From: JANSWY01 sp965267245
GTDB taxonomy: Bacteria > Bacteroidota > Bacteroidia > Cytophagales > Cyclobacteriaceae
Length of the DNA stretch: 64,000 bases
Assembly: GCA_965267245.1 (NCBI GenBank)
Contig: OZ253939.1
Location: 2,356,001 to 2,420,000 of the forward strand
Reading direction: 5' to 3'
Both the position numbers and the translations under genes were made by a program. Each line of letters begins with the position of its first letter. Position 1 is the stretch's first letter. A model generated the notes under the pieces. The model was not told where the DNA came from and ran no database searches. It saw nothing but the letters and a program-made list of their open reading frames with translations. Below are positions 27,691-36,726 of the stretch, piece after piece.

Positions 27691-27724
27691 AAAAAAGAAG
27701 TCCCGCATATTGCATACGGGACTT
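27691..27724 (-). terminator. Intrinsic terminator of the cystathionine synthase gene
   Basis: On the minus strand AAGTCCCG pairs with CGGGACTT around a loop that can add two A-T pairs, followed by CTTTTTT. It lies about 75 nt after the stop at 27798 and ends 3 nt before the murI start. Confidence 0.8.
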
Positions 27725-27797
27725 TGCAAGCAAAGAGTTAGAAATTCGTTTAATTCTTAATTAATGCTAATATAGTGAATCACCATTAATCCACCAA

Positions 27798-29174
27798 TTA
27801 CTCAGTCATGGCCATTAAAAGGTCACTTTGCGTGATGATATGGACTTTATCCACCTCGTCTCTTACCAAAACTGCTTTCTTTTCTTTCTTCAAAATACTT
27901 GATAGCACATCCAATGTATTATCCATCGCCACAAACTGGAATGGAGGATCCATTACCTGATCCACTGATTTTGATTTCAACTCAGGATCATCAATTAAAG
28001 CTCCCAAAACCTTAGTGTCTGTGAGACTTCCTACGATTTCGTTTGAACCATTGACAACAGGTACCTGGTCAACACCAATTTTATTCATTGTTTTAATGGC
28101 GTCACCTATTAGGGAGTCTTTTGTAATAGTAGTCAAGCCATTATGTCCATTTCGGTGAGAAATAATATCTCTTGCAGTTGCAAATTTTGCATCTTCAATG
28201 AATCCATGGTCTCTCATCCAGTTGTCATTGTAGATCTTGCCAAGGTACCTGGTTCCGTGATCCGGAAGAATGATAACCATTACGTCATCTTCTTTCAGAT
28301 TCTTTTTAGCATATTCCAATGCACCCGCTACGGCAGATCCACAGGACCACCCAACAAACATTCCTTCTTCTCTGGAAAGTCTTCTGGTCATTAAAGCTCC
28401 GTCTTTATCTGTAACTTTTTCAAAGTTGTCAATTAATGAGAAGTCAACATTCTTTGGTAAAATATCTTCACCAATACCTTCTGTTAGGTAAGGGTAGACC
28501 TCTTTTTCATCAAACTGACCTGTTTCTTTGTATTTTTTAAATACTGAACCATAAGTATCAATACCTACTGTAACAATATCTGGGTTTTGTTCTTTTAAAA
28601 ACTTGGCTGTACCACACATTGACCCACCAGTTCCTACACCAGCTGCATAGTGTGTAATTTTTCCTTCAGTATCTCTCCAAATCTCAGGACCTGTAGTTTC
28701 ATAGTGAGCCGCAGCATTTGAAAGGTTATCGTACTGATTTGGATAGAAAGAGTTAGGAATCTCTTCATTCAGTTTTCTGGCAACAGAATAATATGATCTG
28801 GGATCATCCGGCTCTACGTTAGTTGGGCAAACATGTACTTCTGCACCAACAGCTCTAAGAATATCAATTTTTTCCTGGCTCTGCTTATCGGCCAGGGTAA
28901 AAATACATTTGTACCCTTTGGCGATGGCTCCCAAGGCCAATCCCATACCTGTGTTTCCACTTGTTCCTTCAATGATCGTTCCTCCTGGCTTAAGGATACC
29001 TGCTTTTTCAGCATCCTCAATCATTTTGATCGCCATTCGATCTTTCATAGAGTTACCTGGATTAAAGTACTCTACCTTTACTAATATCGTACCTGGAATA
29101 CCTTTGTTCACACTATTTAACTTGACCAAAGGTGTATCTCCGATTGTATCGATAATACTGTTGTAATATTTCAT
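27798..29174 (-). CDS. PLP-dependent cystathionine beta-synthase with CBS pair
   Basis: 458 residues. The fold type II PLP domain has Lys44 (NSMKDRMA) as Schiff-base lysine and the phosphate/substrate loop EGTSGNTGMG (69-78). Two CBS motifs occupy about 335-458. This architecture matches cystathionine beta-synthase: serine plus homocysteine to cystathionine, with the CBS pair binding an adenosyl ligand in relatives. Many Bacteroidota homologues are also annotated as cysteine synthase, so the preferred thiol is not settled. The gene is monocistronic, with its own -7 box and terminator. Confidence 0.88.
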   Translation of the reverse strand: MKYYNSIIDTIGDTPLVKLNSVNKGIPGTILVKVEYFNPGNSMKDRMAIKMIEDAEKAGILKPGGTIIEGTSGNTGMGLALGAIAKGYKCIFTLADKQSQEKIDILRAVGAEVHVCPTNVEPDDPRSYYSVARKLNEEIPNSFYPNQYDNLSNAAAHYETTGPEIWRDTEGKITHYAAGVGTGGSMCGTAKFLKEQNPDIVTVGIDTYGSVFKKYKETGQFDEKEVYPYLTEGIGEDILPKNVDFSLIDNFEKVTDKDGALMTRRLSREEGMFVGWSCGSAVAGALEYAKKNLKEDDVMVIILPDHGTRYLGKIYNDNWMRDHGFIEDAKFATARDIISHRNGHNGLTTITKDSLIGDAIKTMNKIGVDQVPVVNGSNEIVGSLTDTKVLGALIDDPELKSKSVDQVMDPPFQFVAMDNTLDVLSSILKKEKKAVLVRDEVDKVHIITQSDLLMAMTE

Positions 29175-29201
29175 TATACGCTAAGGGTTGTTATTTAGGA
29201 A

Positions 29202-29209
29202 CAAAGTTA
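29202..29209 (-). promoter_or_regulatory. Predicted -7 box of the cystathionine synthase gene
   Basis: TAACTTTG on the minus strand is a perfect TAnnTTTG match 28 nt upstream of the start codon. The -33 element is not clear. Confidence 0.4.
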
Positions 29210-29337
29210 AGAAGTCTAATGATTCCACAGTTATGATCCCTTTTTAATTTGATATGAAATAATCGGTAATCAACCGAATCATTAGGAAACCAAATCAAAT
29301 ACTTCTTAGTTTTAGTCTTTGAATTAATTTAAAATAA

Positions 29338-30861
29338 ATGGAAAGTAACCTAACGGTAGAGCTGAGACACTTGCAAATGCAGGATTATGAATCCCTTAAG
29401 GGCATCATGGAAGCAGTTTACAAAGGTTTTAAGGATCCTTTTTGGGCCAGTAAGGATATCAAAAAGCTAATAGAAGTATTTCCTGACGGCCAATTGTGTG
29501 TCATTGTGGATGGTCAGATGGTTGCCGGTGCACTTTCTATTATCGTCGATTACAAAAAATTTGGGGACAACCATACCTATGATCAAATTACCGGAGGTGA
29601 AACTTTTGATACACATGATCCGCATGGTGACATATTGTATGGAATAGATGTCTTTGTACACCCGGATCACAGAGGGTTAAGGTTGGGAAGAAGACTTTAT
29701 GATGCCAGAAAGGAGCTTTGTGAGAGCTTAAACCTCAGGGGAATTATGGCAGGTGGGAGAATCCCAAATTATGGAGAATACGCTGATGAAATTAGTCCAA
29801 GACAGTACATTAATAAAGTCAAGAGGAAAGAAATACACGACCCAATCCTAAACTTTCAGCTTTCCAATGACTTTCACGTAAGGAAAATCCTCAAAGACTA
29901 TCTCCCTGATGACAAAGACTCCAAGACTTTTGCGACTTTACTGGAATGGAACAATATCTACTATCAGGGAGAAGAAAATATACTTAAGACCAAAAGATCC
30001 TATGTAAGAATTGGTTTGGTGCAATGGCAAATGAGACTGTTCCCAAGTTTTGATGCCATGGTGGAACAAATCGAGTATTTTGTGGATGCGGTAAGCGATT
30101 ACCAGTCTGATTTCATCCTTTTTCCAGAGTTCTTCAATGCGCCTTTGATGGCCAAATACAACCACATGGGAGAAGCAGAAGCAATTCGGCATTTAGCAAA
30201 GTACACCGAACCTATTCTTGAAAAATTCAAGGAATTTGCTGTCTCCTACAATGTAAACATCATTACGGGTAGCATGCCATTCATCAGGAATAATCGGTTA
30301 TACAATATCTCATACCTGTGTAGAAGGGATGGTTCCCATGAATCATTTGAAAAAATCCACATTACCCCTTCTGAAGAAACCTCCTGGGGAATGGTAGGCG
30401 GAAACAGGGTAGAGACTTTTGAAACGGATGCCGGAAGAATTGGCATCTTGATCTGTTATGATGTGGAATTTCCTGAACTGGCCAGAATTTATGCTGAGCA
30501 GGGAATGGACATCCTATTTGTACCATTTCTAACGGATACCCAAAACGGTTATCACCGTGTGAGGCATTGTGCACAGGCAAGAGCCATTGAAAATGAATGT
30601 TATGTGGCCATTGCCGGGAGTGTGGGTAATTTGCCCAAAGTAAATAATATGGACATCCAATACGCTCAGTCAGCAATATTTACACCATCAGATTTTGCCT
30701 TCCCAACAAATGCGATCAAAGCAGAAGCAACACCAAATACAGAAATGACTCTAATCGCAGATGTTGATTTAGAGCACCTGAAAGAGCTTCATGAGTATGG
30801 AAGTGTTCGTAATTTGAAAGACAGGAGAAAGGATTTGTATGAGGTTAATTTGAAGAGGTAA
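29338..30861 (+). CDS. GNAT acetyltransferase fused to nitrilase-family amidohydrolase
   Basis: 507 residues with two enzymes in one chain. Residues 1-195 are a GNAT acetyltransferase (core VFVHPDHRGLRLGRRLYDARKE for acetyl-CoA binding). Residues 222-500 are a carbon-nitrogen hydrolase with the catalytic triad Glu264 (LFPEFF), Lys339 (FEKIH) and Cys373 (LICYDVEFPE). The fusion is a known but uncharacterised architecture in Bacteroidota and other phyla; the substrate is unknown. It is divergent from the cystathionine synthase gene. Confidence 0.92.
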   Translation: MESNLTVELRHLQMQDYESLKGIMEAVYKGFKDPFWASKDIKKLIEVFPDGQLCVIVDGQMVAGALSIIVDYKKFGDNHTYDQITGGETFDTHDPHGDILYGIDVFVHPDHRGLRLGRRLYDARKELCESLNLRGIMAGGRIPNYGEYADEISPRQYINKVKRKEIHDPILNFQLSNDFHVRKILKDYLPDDKDSKTFATLLEWNNIYYQGEENILKTKRSYVRIGLVQWQMRLFPSFDAMVEQIEYFVDAVSDYQSDFILFPEFFNAPLMAKYNHMGEAEAIRHLAKYTEPILEKFKEFAVSYNVNIITGSMPFIRNNRLYNISYLCRRDGSHESFEKIHITPSEETSWGMVGGNRVETFETDAGRIGILICYDVEFPELARIYAEQGMDILFVPFLTDTQNGYHRVRHCAQARAIENECYVAIAGSVGNLPKVNNMDIQYAQSAIFTPSDFAFPTNAIKAEATPNTEMTLIADVDLEHLKELHEYGSVRNLKDRRKDLYEVNLKR

Positions 30862-30903
30862 ATCTTTATTTCAACCCACGGAATTAGCATATAAACCTCA
30901 TCA

Positions 30904-31545
30904 TCACATTTCAATATTGATCGCGAATTCCAGACCTATTGCATAGGGTAGATATGGATTATCAAAATATTGTTTGTTGTAGTTGGCGATAGCAGTTTTA
31001 AAATAAGGAGCAAGCGAAAAATTGACTTGTTGGTCAAGCGTGGTTATAAAACCAACTTGTCCCCTCAGGGCTGTGCCAGCATCATCCAATACATCTGAAT
31101 ATTGATCAGGAACAAAATCGGAATGCAGGAGTAACTGTGAGAAAAATTGAACAGGTCCGATAGGTGTGAAATACCTTCTGTATCCAAATCCTACTGTTAA
31201 ATACTCGAGTGTAAGAGTCCGCTCAAATTGGGCAAATTGCCCTGCAGCGCCCGTACCTTCTTCGCCAAATTCGTTAAATGAATATTGCAGGTACCCTAGC
31301 TCTATCATAATTGCACTTTTCAATCCAACTTTTCTATTGAGTGCATACGATAACGAAGGTGAAATTCTCCCGCGCTGTTCCTGAGCCAGACAACCCTCAA
31401 AACAACTGTATGTCGTTGAAGGCTTCTTCAAATGAGAAGTAAATGCTGATGCATAATTCAATTGCATTGTCCAGAGCCCTTCAGATTGCGCTAACAAAGC
31501 ATTGGAACCTACAATTAGGGGTATAAATATCAAACACTTTTTCAT
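30904..31545 (-). CDS. Secreted outer-membrane beta-barrel-like protein
   Basis: 213 residues with a signal peptide (about 1-19, ending LLAQ). The mature part is beta-rich with barrel-like strands (LTVGFGYRRYF, YAIGLEFAINIEM at the C-terminus) and one cysteine pair in YSCFEGCLA. Family not recognised. The gene follows the propeller/SH3 lipoprotein gene by 36 nt on the same strand and may be in its transcript. Confidence 0.6.
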   Translation of the reverse strand: MKKCLIFIPLIVGSNALLAQSEGLWTMQLNYASAFTSHLKKPSTTYSCFEGCLAQEQRGRISPSLSYALNRKVGLKSAIMIELGYLQYSFNEFGEEGTGAAGQFAQFERTLTLEYLTVGFGYRRYFTPIGPVQFFSQLLLHSDFVPDQYSDVLDDAGTALRGQVGFITTLDQQVNFSLAPYFKTAIANYNKQYFDNPYLPYAIGLEFAINIEM

Positions 31546-31581
31546 GGTTGGCAGACCTAGTATACTTAAGATTTCAAATAA

Positions 31582-33798
31582 CTAATCCTCTTGGTAATCC
31601 GTCTGAGCCCCATAAACCCATCCCTCTTTTCCATCAAATTTTATCCTATACCAGTAGTCTTTCATGCCACGAATCTCTTCATACTTTCCTTTTTCTAACA
31701 ATTCACAACGAACTCCATCATTTAATTTCATAATAACTTCTCCATCCGAAGGAGCATCACGTACCCAAATGTCGTTACCAATGATTGTGATATATTGTTT
31801 TTCTGCAGGTGTATCTTCAGAGTCTGAAACCTCGCTTGTTTCTACTGATTTATCTGTGGGAAATAGAGCTTCAACCTGATTGGAATCTGTGTTGTATCGG
31901 TAAACCTGTCTTTCACCTTTTGGGTTTACATGAACATACAGGTCACCATTGATCAAATCTAAACCAACCGGACTAACATCAAATTCCTGGATCTTCTTAA
32001 AATCATTGGTAGCCAGGTCCATACTCCACAAAAAACCAGGTTTATTATTTTCGTTATAATACGATGTTCCAAAAATCTTGTTCCCTACTAAAGTAAGATT
32101 GGAATACCCTCCAACAGTATGCGGTACATCTATGGTTTCAGTTAATTTAAAACCAGGCATGTCTAATTTAAAGATTGCACTTTGTCTTTTTGCTTTAGTA
32201 CCCATGATAATGAGCTGGTTTTTGAACATGATGAACTCTTTAATAGAAGCAATTCCTTGCATTTCCTTCAAGTTCGACTGAGTTGTTTCCAGATTGAATT
32301 CAAGTAGCTGGACCTTATTTTGACTTTTACCTGAAAATTGAACATACAAATTGTTATTGACCATACCCATGAAATTTGGGAATCGGTATTTTTCAGGAAA
32401 ATTGTAAAGTACTTTAAATGAATCACTAATTGGATCAAATGAATACAACGCTCCTTTTCCTTCAGCACCACCTCTTCTAAGAAGTCCATACAGTTTTCCC
32501 TGATGAACTATTGTTGGCATCATTGGCCTGAATCCGGTCTCTGGACTAAATGAATGAATAATTTGCTTTCGGGTTAATGCCAAATCCATTTTGAAAATAC
32601 CTCCATCACCAAAACCAGCTCCCTCTGAAACTATGCCGTAATAGGCTTCTCCCATTTTTACAAGGTTGCCAATTGGCTTAGTACCATCATTCACTCCTAA
32701 AGCAATCAAATTGGTTGTTTCTTCACCATCAAACACATCAATAGTCCCATCCTTATCATTGCCAGAAACAATGTATTGATTACCATTTGAAGCCAAGAAA
32801 AGTTGATCGGGTGAAGTCACCTGACTCAACGTTGCTAAATCCTGTAAAGCAGCATCCGACCTAAATAGGTATTCCTGGTTATCTTTTCTGATAAAACCAA
32901 AGATCGCATCATCCATTCCATACCAAACTTCCGGAGAATGATAACCATCCGGGAAACTTATCAATTTTGCCTCTTCATTTTGATAGAGGTAAGCTTCTAC
33001 ACCACTTGCTTGACAAAATATCTTATCTTCAAGAATCAGCACCTTCTTAATTTCAGAAACGTCTAGCTCGACTATAGACTCAATAGACATTTTCTTTGGA
33101 TCATACCTAAACAAGTAACCTCCATCTGGCATAATAAATGGGTTTTCAGAAGGGCCCATTATAAACCTGGAGACACCACCGACAAAATCCATATTCTCAT
33201 CGTAGGTGAATGCAGTAATGTTTTCATTTTCTTTAGGTGCTATCAATCCCTTCAATACTCCGTTGGGTCTCCAAGAAAATAATGATCGATTGCCATAGAA
33301 AACCAGGCTGTCTCCTACCTTTATGAATTTCGTAGCATCAACTTCAAACAGTGCTTCTGGTTGATTTTCTCCATTTTGAACAAAAAACCTTGTTTTTCTA
33401 TTGGTTCTCCCAAGAAAGTAAACCTGATTAACAAATGTGGTCAATTGAACATTGGAATAGGCCTCTACCAAATGAAGCAATGGAGTAGATCTTTGGGATT
33501 TTGGATCATATTCATACAAGAGTCCATTGTCATATTTACCTCCTTTTTTCACAAAGAATACTAGGTTCCCATTCTCTTTTTCAGTTATAAATTTGGGGTG
33601 TATGCCTGGTAAACCCGGATCAAAAACCACCCTGGAAGTCAGGTTTTTTTCATTGACTTCAAATATCTCCCCAACTCCGTTTGGACCTCCATTGGTAACT
33701 ACAAGTGTCTCCGGTTGAACGCTTTCAGTTGATTCACTATTACTGGAACAAGAATAAAAGACTAAGACTATGAAGCTAATGCAAATAAATCGGGACAT
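31582..33798 (-). CDS. Large lipoprotein with propeller-like repeats and SH3 domain
   Basis: 738 residues. Lipobox FYSC (Cys17). Residues about 30-640 hold repeats of about 50 residues of the type LYGLLRRGGAEGKGALYSFDP and YYGIVSEGAGFGDGGIFKMD. These resemble the choice-anchored GDVQE-type repeats (TIGR03803) that probably build a beta-propeller. Residues about 668-735 are a bacterial SH3 domain (NDIWVRDAPSDGEVIMKL), often a peptidoglycan or protein binder. Likely an envelope-attached binding protein; ligand unknown. Confidence 0.7.
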   Translation of the reverse strand: MSRFICISFIVLVFYSCSSNSESTESVQPETLVVTNGGPNGVGEIFEVNEKNLTSRVVFDPGLPGIHPKFITEKENGNLVFFVKKGGKYDNGLLYEYDPKSQRSTPLLHLVEAYSNVQLTTFVNQVYFLGRTNRKTRFFVQNGENQPEALFEVDATKFIKVGDSLVFYGNRSLFSWRPNGVLKGLIAPKENENITAFTYDENMDFVGGVSRFIMGPSENPFIMPDGGYLFRYDPKKMSIESIVELDVSEIKKVLILEDKIFCQASGVEAYLYQNEEAKLISFPDGYHSPEVWYGMDDAIFGFIRKDNQEYLFRSDAALQDLATLSQVTSPDQLFLASNGNQYIVSGNDKDGTIDVFDGEETTNLIALGVNDGTKPIGNLVKMGEAYYGIVSEGAGFGDGGIFKMDLALTRKQIIHSFSPETGFRPMMPTIVHQGKLYGLLRRGGAEGKGALYSFDPISDSFKVLYNFPEKYRFPNFMGMVNNNLYVQFSGKSQNKVQLLEFNLETTQSNLKEMQGIASIKEFIMFKNQLIIMGTKAKRQSAIFKLDMPGFKLTETIDVPHTVGGYSNLTLVGNKIFGTSYYNENNKPGFLWSMDLATNDFKKIQEFDVSPVGLDLINGDLYVHVNPKGERQVYRYNTDSNQVEALFPTDKSVETSEVSDSEDTPAEKQYITIIGNDIWVRDAPSDGEVIMKLNDGVRCELLEKGKYEEIRGMKDYWYRIKFDGKEGWVYGAQTDYQED

Positions 33799-33907
33799 GT
33801 GGACTAATTTTTAATTTGGAAAATAAAGAAATCCACTATGAATCCATAATCTAAACCGCTATACCTGATGAAAAGTCGCAAAAATCGGCAAGACAAACTA
33901 AGTCTGA

Positions 33908-35548
33908 TTAATCTTCAATTACAAAGTATGCATACTCTGTAAGTACATTTTTTCCTTTGTCATCAAATCCTTTTAGAATCACTTCGTACTCACCTGGGCT
34001 GTCGGAGGCTATAAACCTGATCGCTTCTTTATTGATAGACAAGTTAGATTCCCAATAGAGCTGATTCCTTAAATCAGGAATTCGATCATTCTGCACTGGT
34101 CCTGGAATATCTGATCCACGAGGGCTAACATTGGTAGAAGCTATTGGAATACTCCCTGAATTAATCTTCTCTTTATGCTTCTCAAATGTTGTAAAATTGA
34201 CAGCTCCTTTAAAATCAACACCATTAATCGTAAAGGGCTCCATGTATAATTCAATTGTCTCAAAGAAACCTGAATTCTCTTCCAGTATCTTTGCCGGATA
34301 AATGGGAACATTGTCCAGCATGGCCAAAACACTATCCACTCCTTGAGGTGAAGTATGATACGGCATAGTAAATGCAGTATATTCACCAGCCCTTCTGATC
34401 CTTAATTCATGAACAAATTCAATAACCGGATCTTCAAGTAAAGGAAATCTGGTATACTCATCCAGGTTATATATTTTAGGCGTTAGTCCATTTAAACCTT
34501 CAGCTTTATCTGAATTGTTCTCCACCTCAAGTGCTTCATAATAAGCATTGATCAATTGTAATTCAATACTCCTGTCCAGGATATACTTTTCGGCTGTTGA
34601 GTCTATTTTTAAAATTGCCTGGTTAAGAAAGCTGTAATCATCCAAAAATGGGTTATCTAGAATTATCTTTAGGTCTTTAGACTTTTCATTCTGAGGCAAT
34701 ATTTCTAAAGCTTTAGAGCTAATTACTTCCTCTGAATAGATGTGGAATCTACCTTTTTCATTCGAGGTGACAAAACGCACAAGTTGGTCTTCTGGAAATG
34801 TGATAGACAGTAGTACACCAGGAATTCCTTGTCCGGACTTATTCTGTACCCTTCCAGAAATCAGATAACCTCGGTAATCTGGCACAATTATATTAGTTGG
34901 TTCAATAGCAACTGAAGGATCGGTTTGCTCCTTATTACCGGCTCCTTTTACACCTGGTGACTTTTTCTGCACCAGTAGGTCAAATATATAATTCTTTGAA
35001 GCTAGCGAATCAAGGGGCAGTTTCACCGTATCTCTGGGGACATAAATGTCTTTATCTGTCTGCAAGAGCTTGCTTGCTGAATTAGGTGATTGTGTCAAAC
35101 TATCAGAGATAAATATGTCTCTGGAAATCTTAGCAAAGGCGTTGATGATTTTTAGATTTTTCTGCGGTAATAAATGATTTCCATAGTTCCTGGACCATTT
35201 TGTATGTGCCACTAGCACATAGTCGCCAGATTCGAATGTTGAGGGCAAATAGAGACGTGCATTGGCGACCCCATTTTTTATGGCTATCGCTTGTTGAATT
35301 CTTGGTATCCCATTTTTATTAACTAACTCAACATATACAACTTTACTAATTGGCTTATCCAGGCTTTCTACTTTACACCTGACTGAAACCAGGATCTCAT
35401 CTCCTGATAAATACAATTCTTGATTGGTGAAAAGCTGTAAAGACTCTCTTAGTTTCGAAAAATCATCGCTTTTTAAATCCTGTGAACAAACGTCAACACA
35501 TGTGTATAAAAAAATGATCAATATGGTTAAGCGAATTCTCATTCCCAA
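33908..35548 (-). CDS. Secreted MG2/carboxypeptidase-regulatory-like protein of receptor operon
   Basis: 546 residues with a signal peptide; Met3 (35542) is an alternative start. Residues about 35-135 (FTNQELYLSGDEILVSVRC..., SGDYVLVAHTKW) resemble an MG2 domain of alpha-2-macroglobulin-like proteins. Residues about 220-300 (SGRVQNKSGQGIPGVLLSI) resemble a carboxypeptidase-regulatory-like domain. It is the last of four overlapping genes with the TonB receptor and DUF4249 lipoprotein, so it is probably a surface or periplasmic partner of that receptor. Specific role unknown. Confidence 0.7.
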   Translation of the reverse strand: MGMRIRLTILIIFLYTCVDVCSQDLKSDDFSKLRESLQLFTNQELYLSGDEILVSVRCKVESLDKPISKVVYVELVNKNGIPRIQQAIAIKNGVANARLYLPSTFESGDYVLVAHTKWSRNYGNHLLPQKNLKIINAFAKISRDIFISDSLTQSPNSASKLLQTDKDIYVPRDTVKLPLDSLASKNYIFDLLVQKKSPGVKGAGNKEQTDPSVAIEPTNIIVPDYRGYLISGRVQNKSGQGIPGVLLSITFPEDQLVRFVTSNEKGRFHIYSEEVISSKALEILPQNEKSKDLKIILDNPFLDDYSFLNQAILKIDSTAEKYILDRSIELQLINAYYEALEVENNSDKAEGLNGLTPKIYNLDEYTRFPLLEDPVIEFVHELRIRRAGEYTAFTMPYHTSPQGVDSVLAMLDNVPIYPAKILEENSGFFETIELYMEPFTINGVDFKGAVNFTTFEKHKEKINSGSIPIASTNVSPRGSDIPGPVQNDRIPDLRNQLYWESNLSINKEAIRFIASDSPGEYEVILKGFDDKGKNVLTEYAYFVIED

Positions 35549-36726
35549 TAGTCAGGTCGTTTATTGTCACCGTAATAAGTACACTCTGAGCATCTTGTTG
35601 GCAAATAAAAAGCACCAGGTGGAGCTGTTATAAAAAATGCAATAGCCCATCCTGGACCGAGTTTTTCCATGGTCTCCCCTATTTCATCAATCCCACTTTC
35701 GAAAGGTTCTATATCCGTACAAGACACAAAATGTTGAAACCTTCTTCTATACCCATCAGCATTGAAATCCTGAGCAACGAACTTTCGTCGAACTGATTCT
35801 TCATCCACCGCATCAAAAATTCCTAAAACTACCTCATCAGGGTTATCTAATGATCGGATATTACCTCGGATAGTACCCACTTGCTGTGAAGACAATCCTC
35901 CTTGTTCCTGGAGACTTTTCCCAATCTCATTCCAATAATTATAAGAGCTTTCAGAGAGCGCATATTGTTTCACTTCAATACTATATCCTCTGAGCATCTT
36001 TTTTTCATCTGAATGAAATGAAGTTAGCGGTAGCTTCACTACGCCCTGGGATGGATCAAGCAACCTTCTTGTGATCACATTGGTTGACTCTTCTGTTCTC
36101 CAGCAAACCTCAACCTGAAGGGAATCATTCACACTACCTGCTTCCCTTATTATGAAAGTATTCCCACCTGTCCACAACCATCGTGAAGGAGTGGCAACAG
36201 ATAACTCAAAAGTACTATTCCACGTCCACCTTAAATATTGTGACTCATTGGTATTTCTACTATCCATAAAAAAGTCAAAATTCCCACCGAAATTATTGAT
36301 TGAACTTGAACTGGCAGTAAAAGAAGCATACAAAGAGTCTATTTCAGGTGTATTTAAAACTTCCACCTCATCAGACTCATATCTTTTTTGATCACTTGTT
36401 TCGATGTATAGTTGCCACCTTTCCCCGGGGAGTACGGCAAAGGGAAAACTGGTCTGATATTTCCCGTTTGGTCGCTCGGCGAACTCTACTCTGCGGCCTG
36501 ATGGATCTTGTAAATACACCTGAGCTCCCAGTTCAAATATTGTGGTATCCTGACCAAGTGGATGTGTTCTACTTAAAAGAATAGTTTGTGTCCCAGGATT
36601 GTCAGTTATTAGGGCGTCTACCACCAGCAAGTCATCAAATTCAATTGATTCCAGATCAATAGGTTCAACGCACCTGGTAAGACCAATCAGAAGTAGTATT
36701 GCTATGTACCTAAATTGACGACTCAT
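35539..36726 (-). CDS. DUF4249 lipoprotein, partner of TonB-dependent receptor
   Basis: 395 residues; lipobox IGLTRC (Cys19). The early segment EFDDLLVVDALITDNPGTQTI and the cysteine-bearing C-terminus (CSEC...RPDYWE) are typical of DUF4249, a family nearly always encoded beside a TonB-dependent receptor. It probably covers or feeds the receptor, as SusD does for SusC. The start codon overlaps the receptor stop (TAATG), and the end overlaps the next gene by 10 nt. Confidence 0.88.
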   Translation of the reverse strand: MSRQFRYIAILLLIGLTRCVEPIDLESIEFDDLLVVDALITDNPGTQTILLSRTHPLGQDTTIFELGAQVYLQDPSGRRVEFAERPNGKYQTSFPFAVLPGERWQLYIETSDQKRYESDEVEVLNTPEIDSLYASFTASSSSINNFGGNFDFFMDSRNTNESQYLRWTWNSTFELSVATPSRWLWTGGNTFIIREAGSVNDSLQVEVCWRTEESTNVITRRLLDPSQGVVKLPLTSFHSDEKKMLRGYSIEVKQYALSESSYNYWNEIGKSLQEQGGLSSQQVGTIRGNIRSLDNPDEVVLGIFDAVDEESVRRKFVAQDFNADGYRRRFQHFVSCTDIEPFESGIDEIGETMEKLGPGWAIAFFITAPPGAFYLPTRCSECTYYGDNKRPDYWE

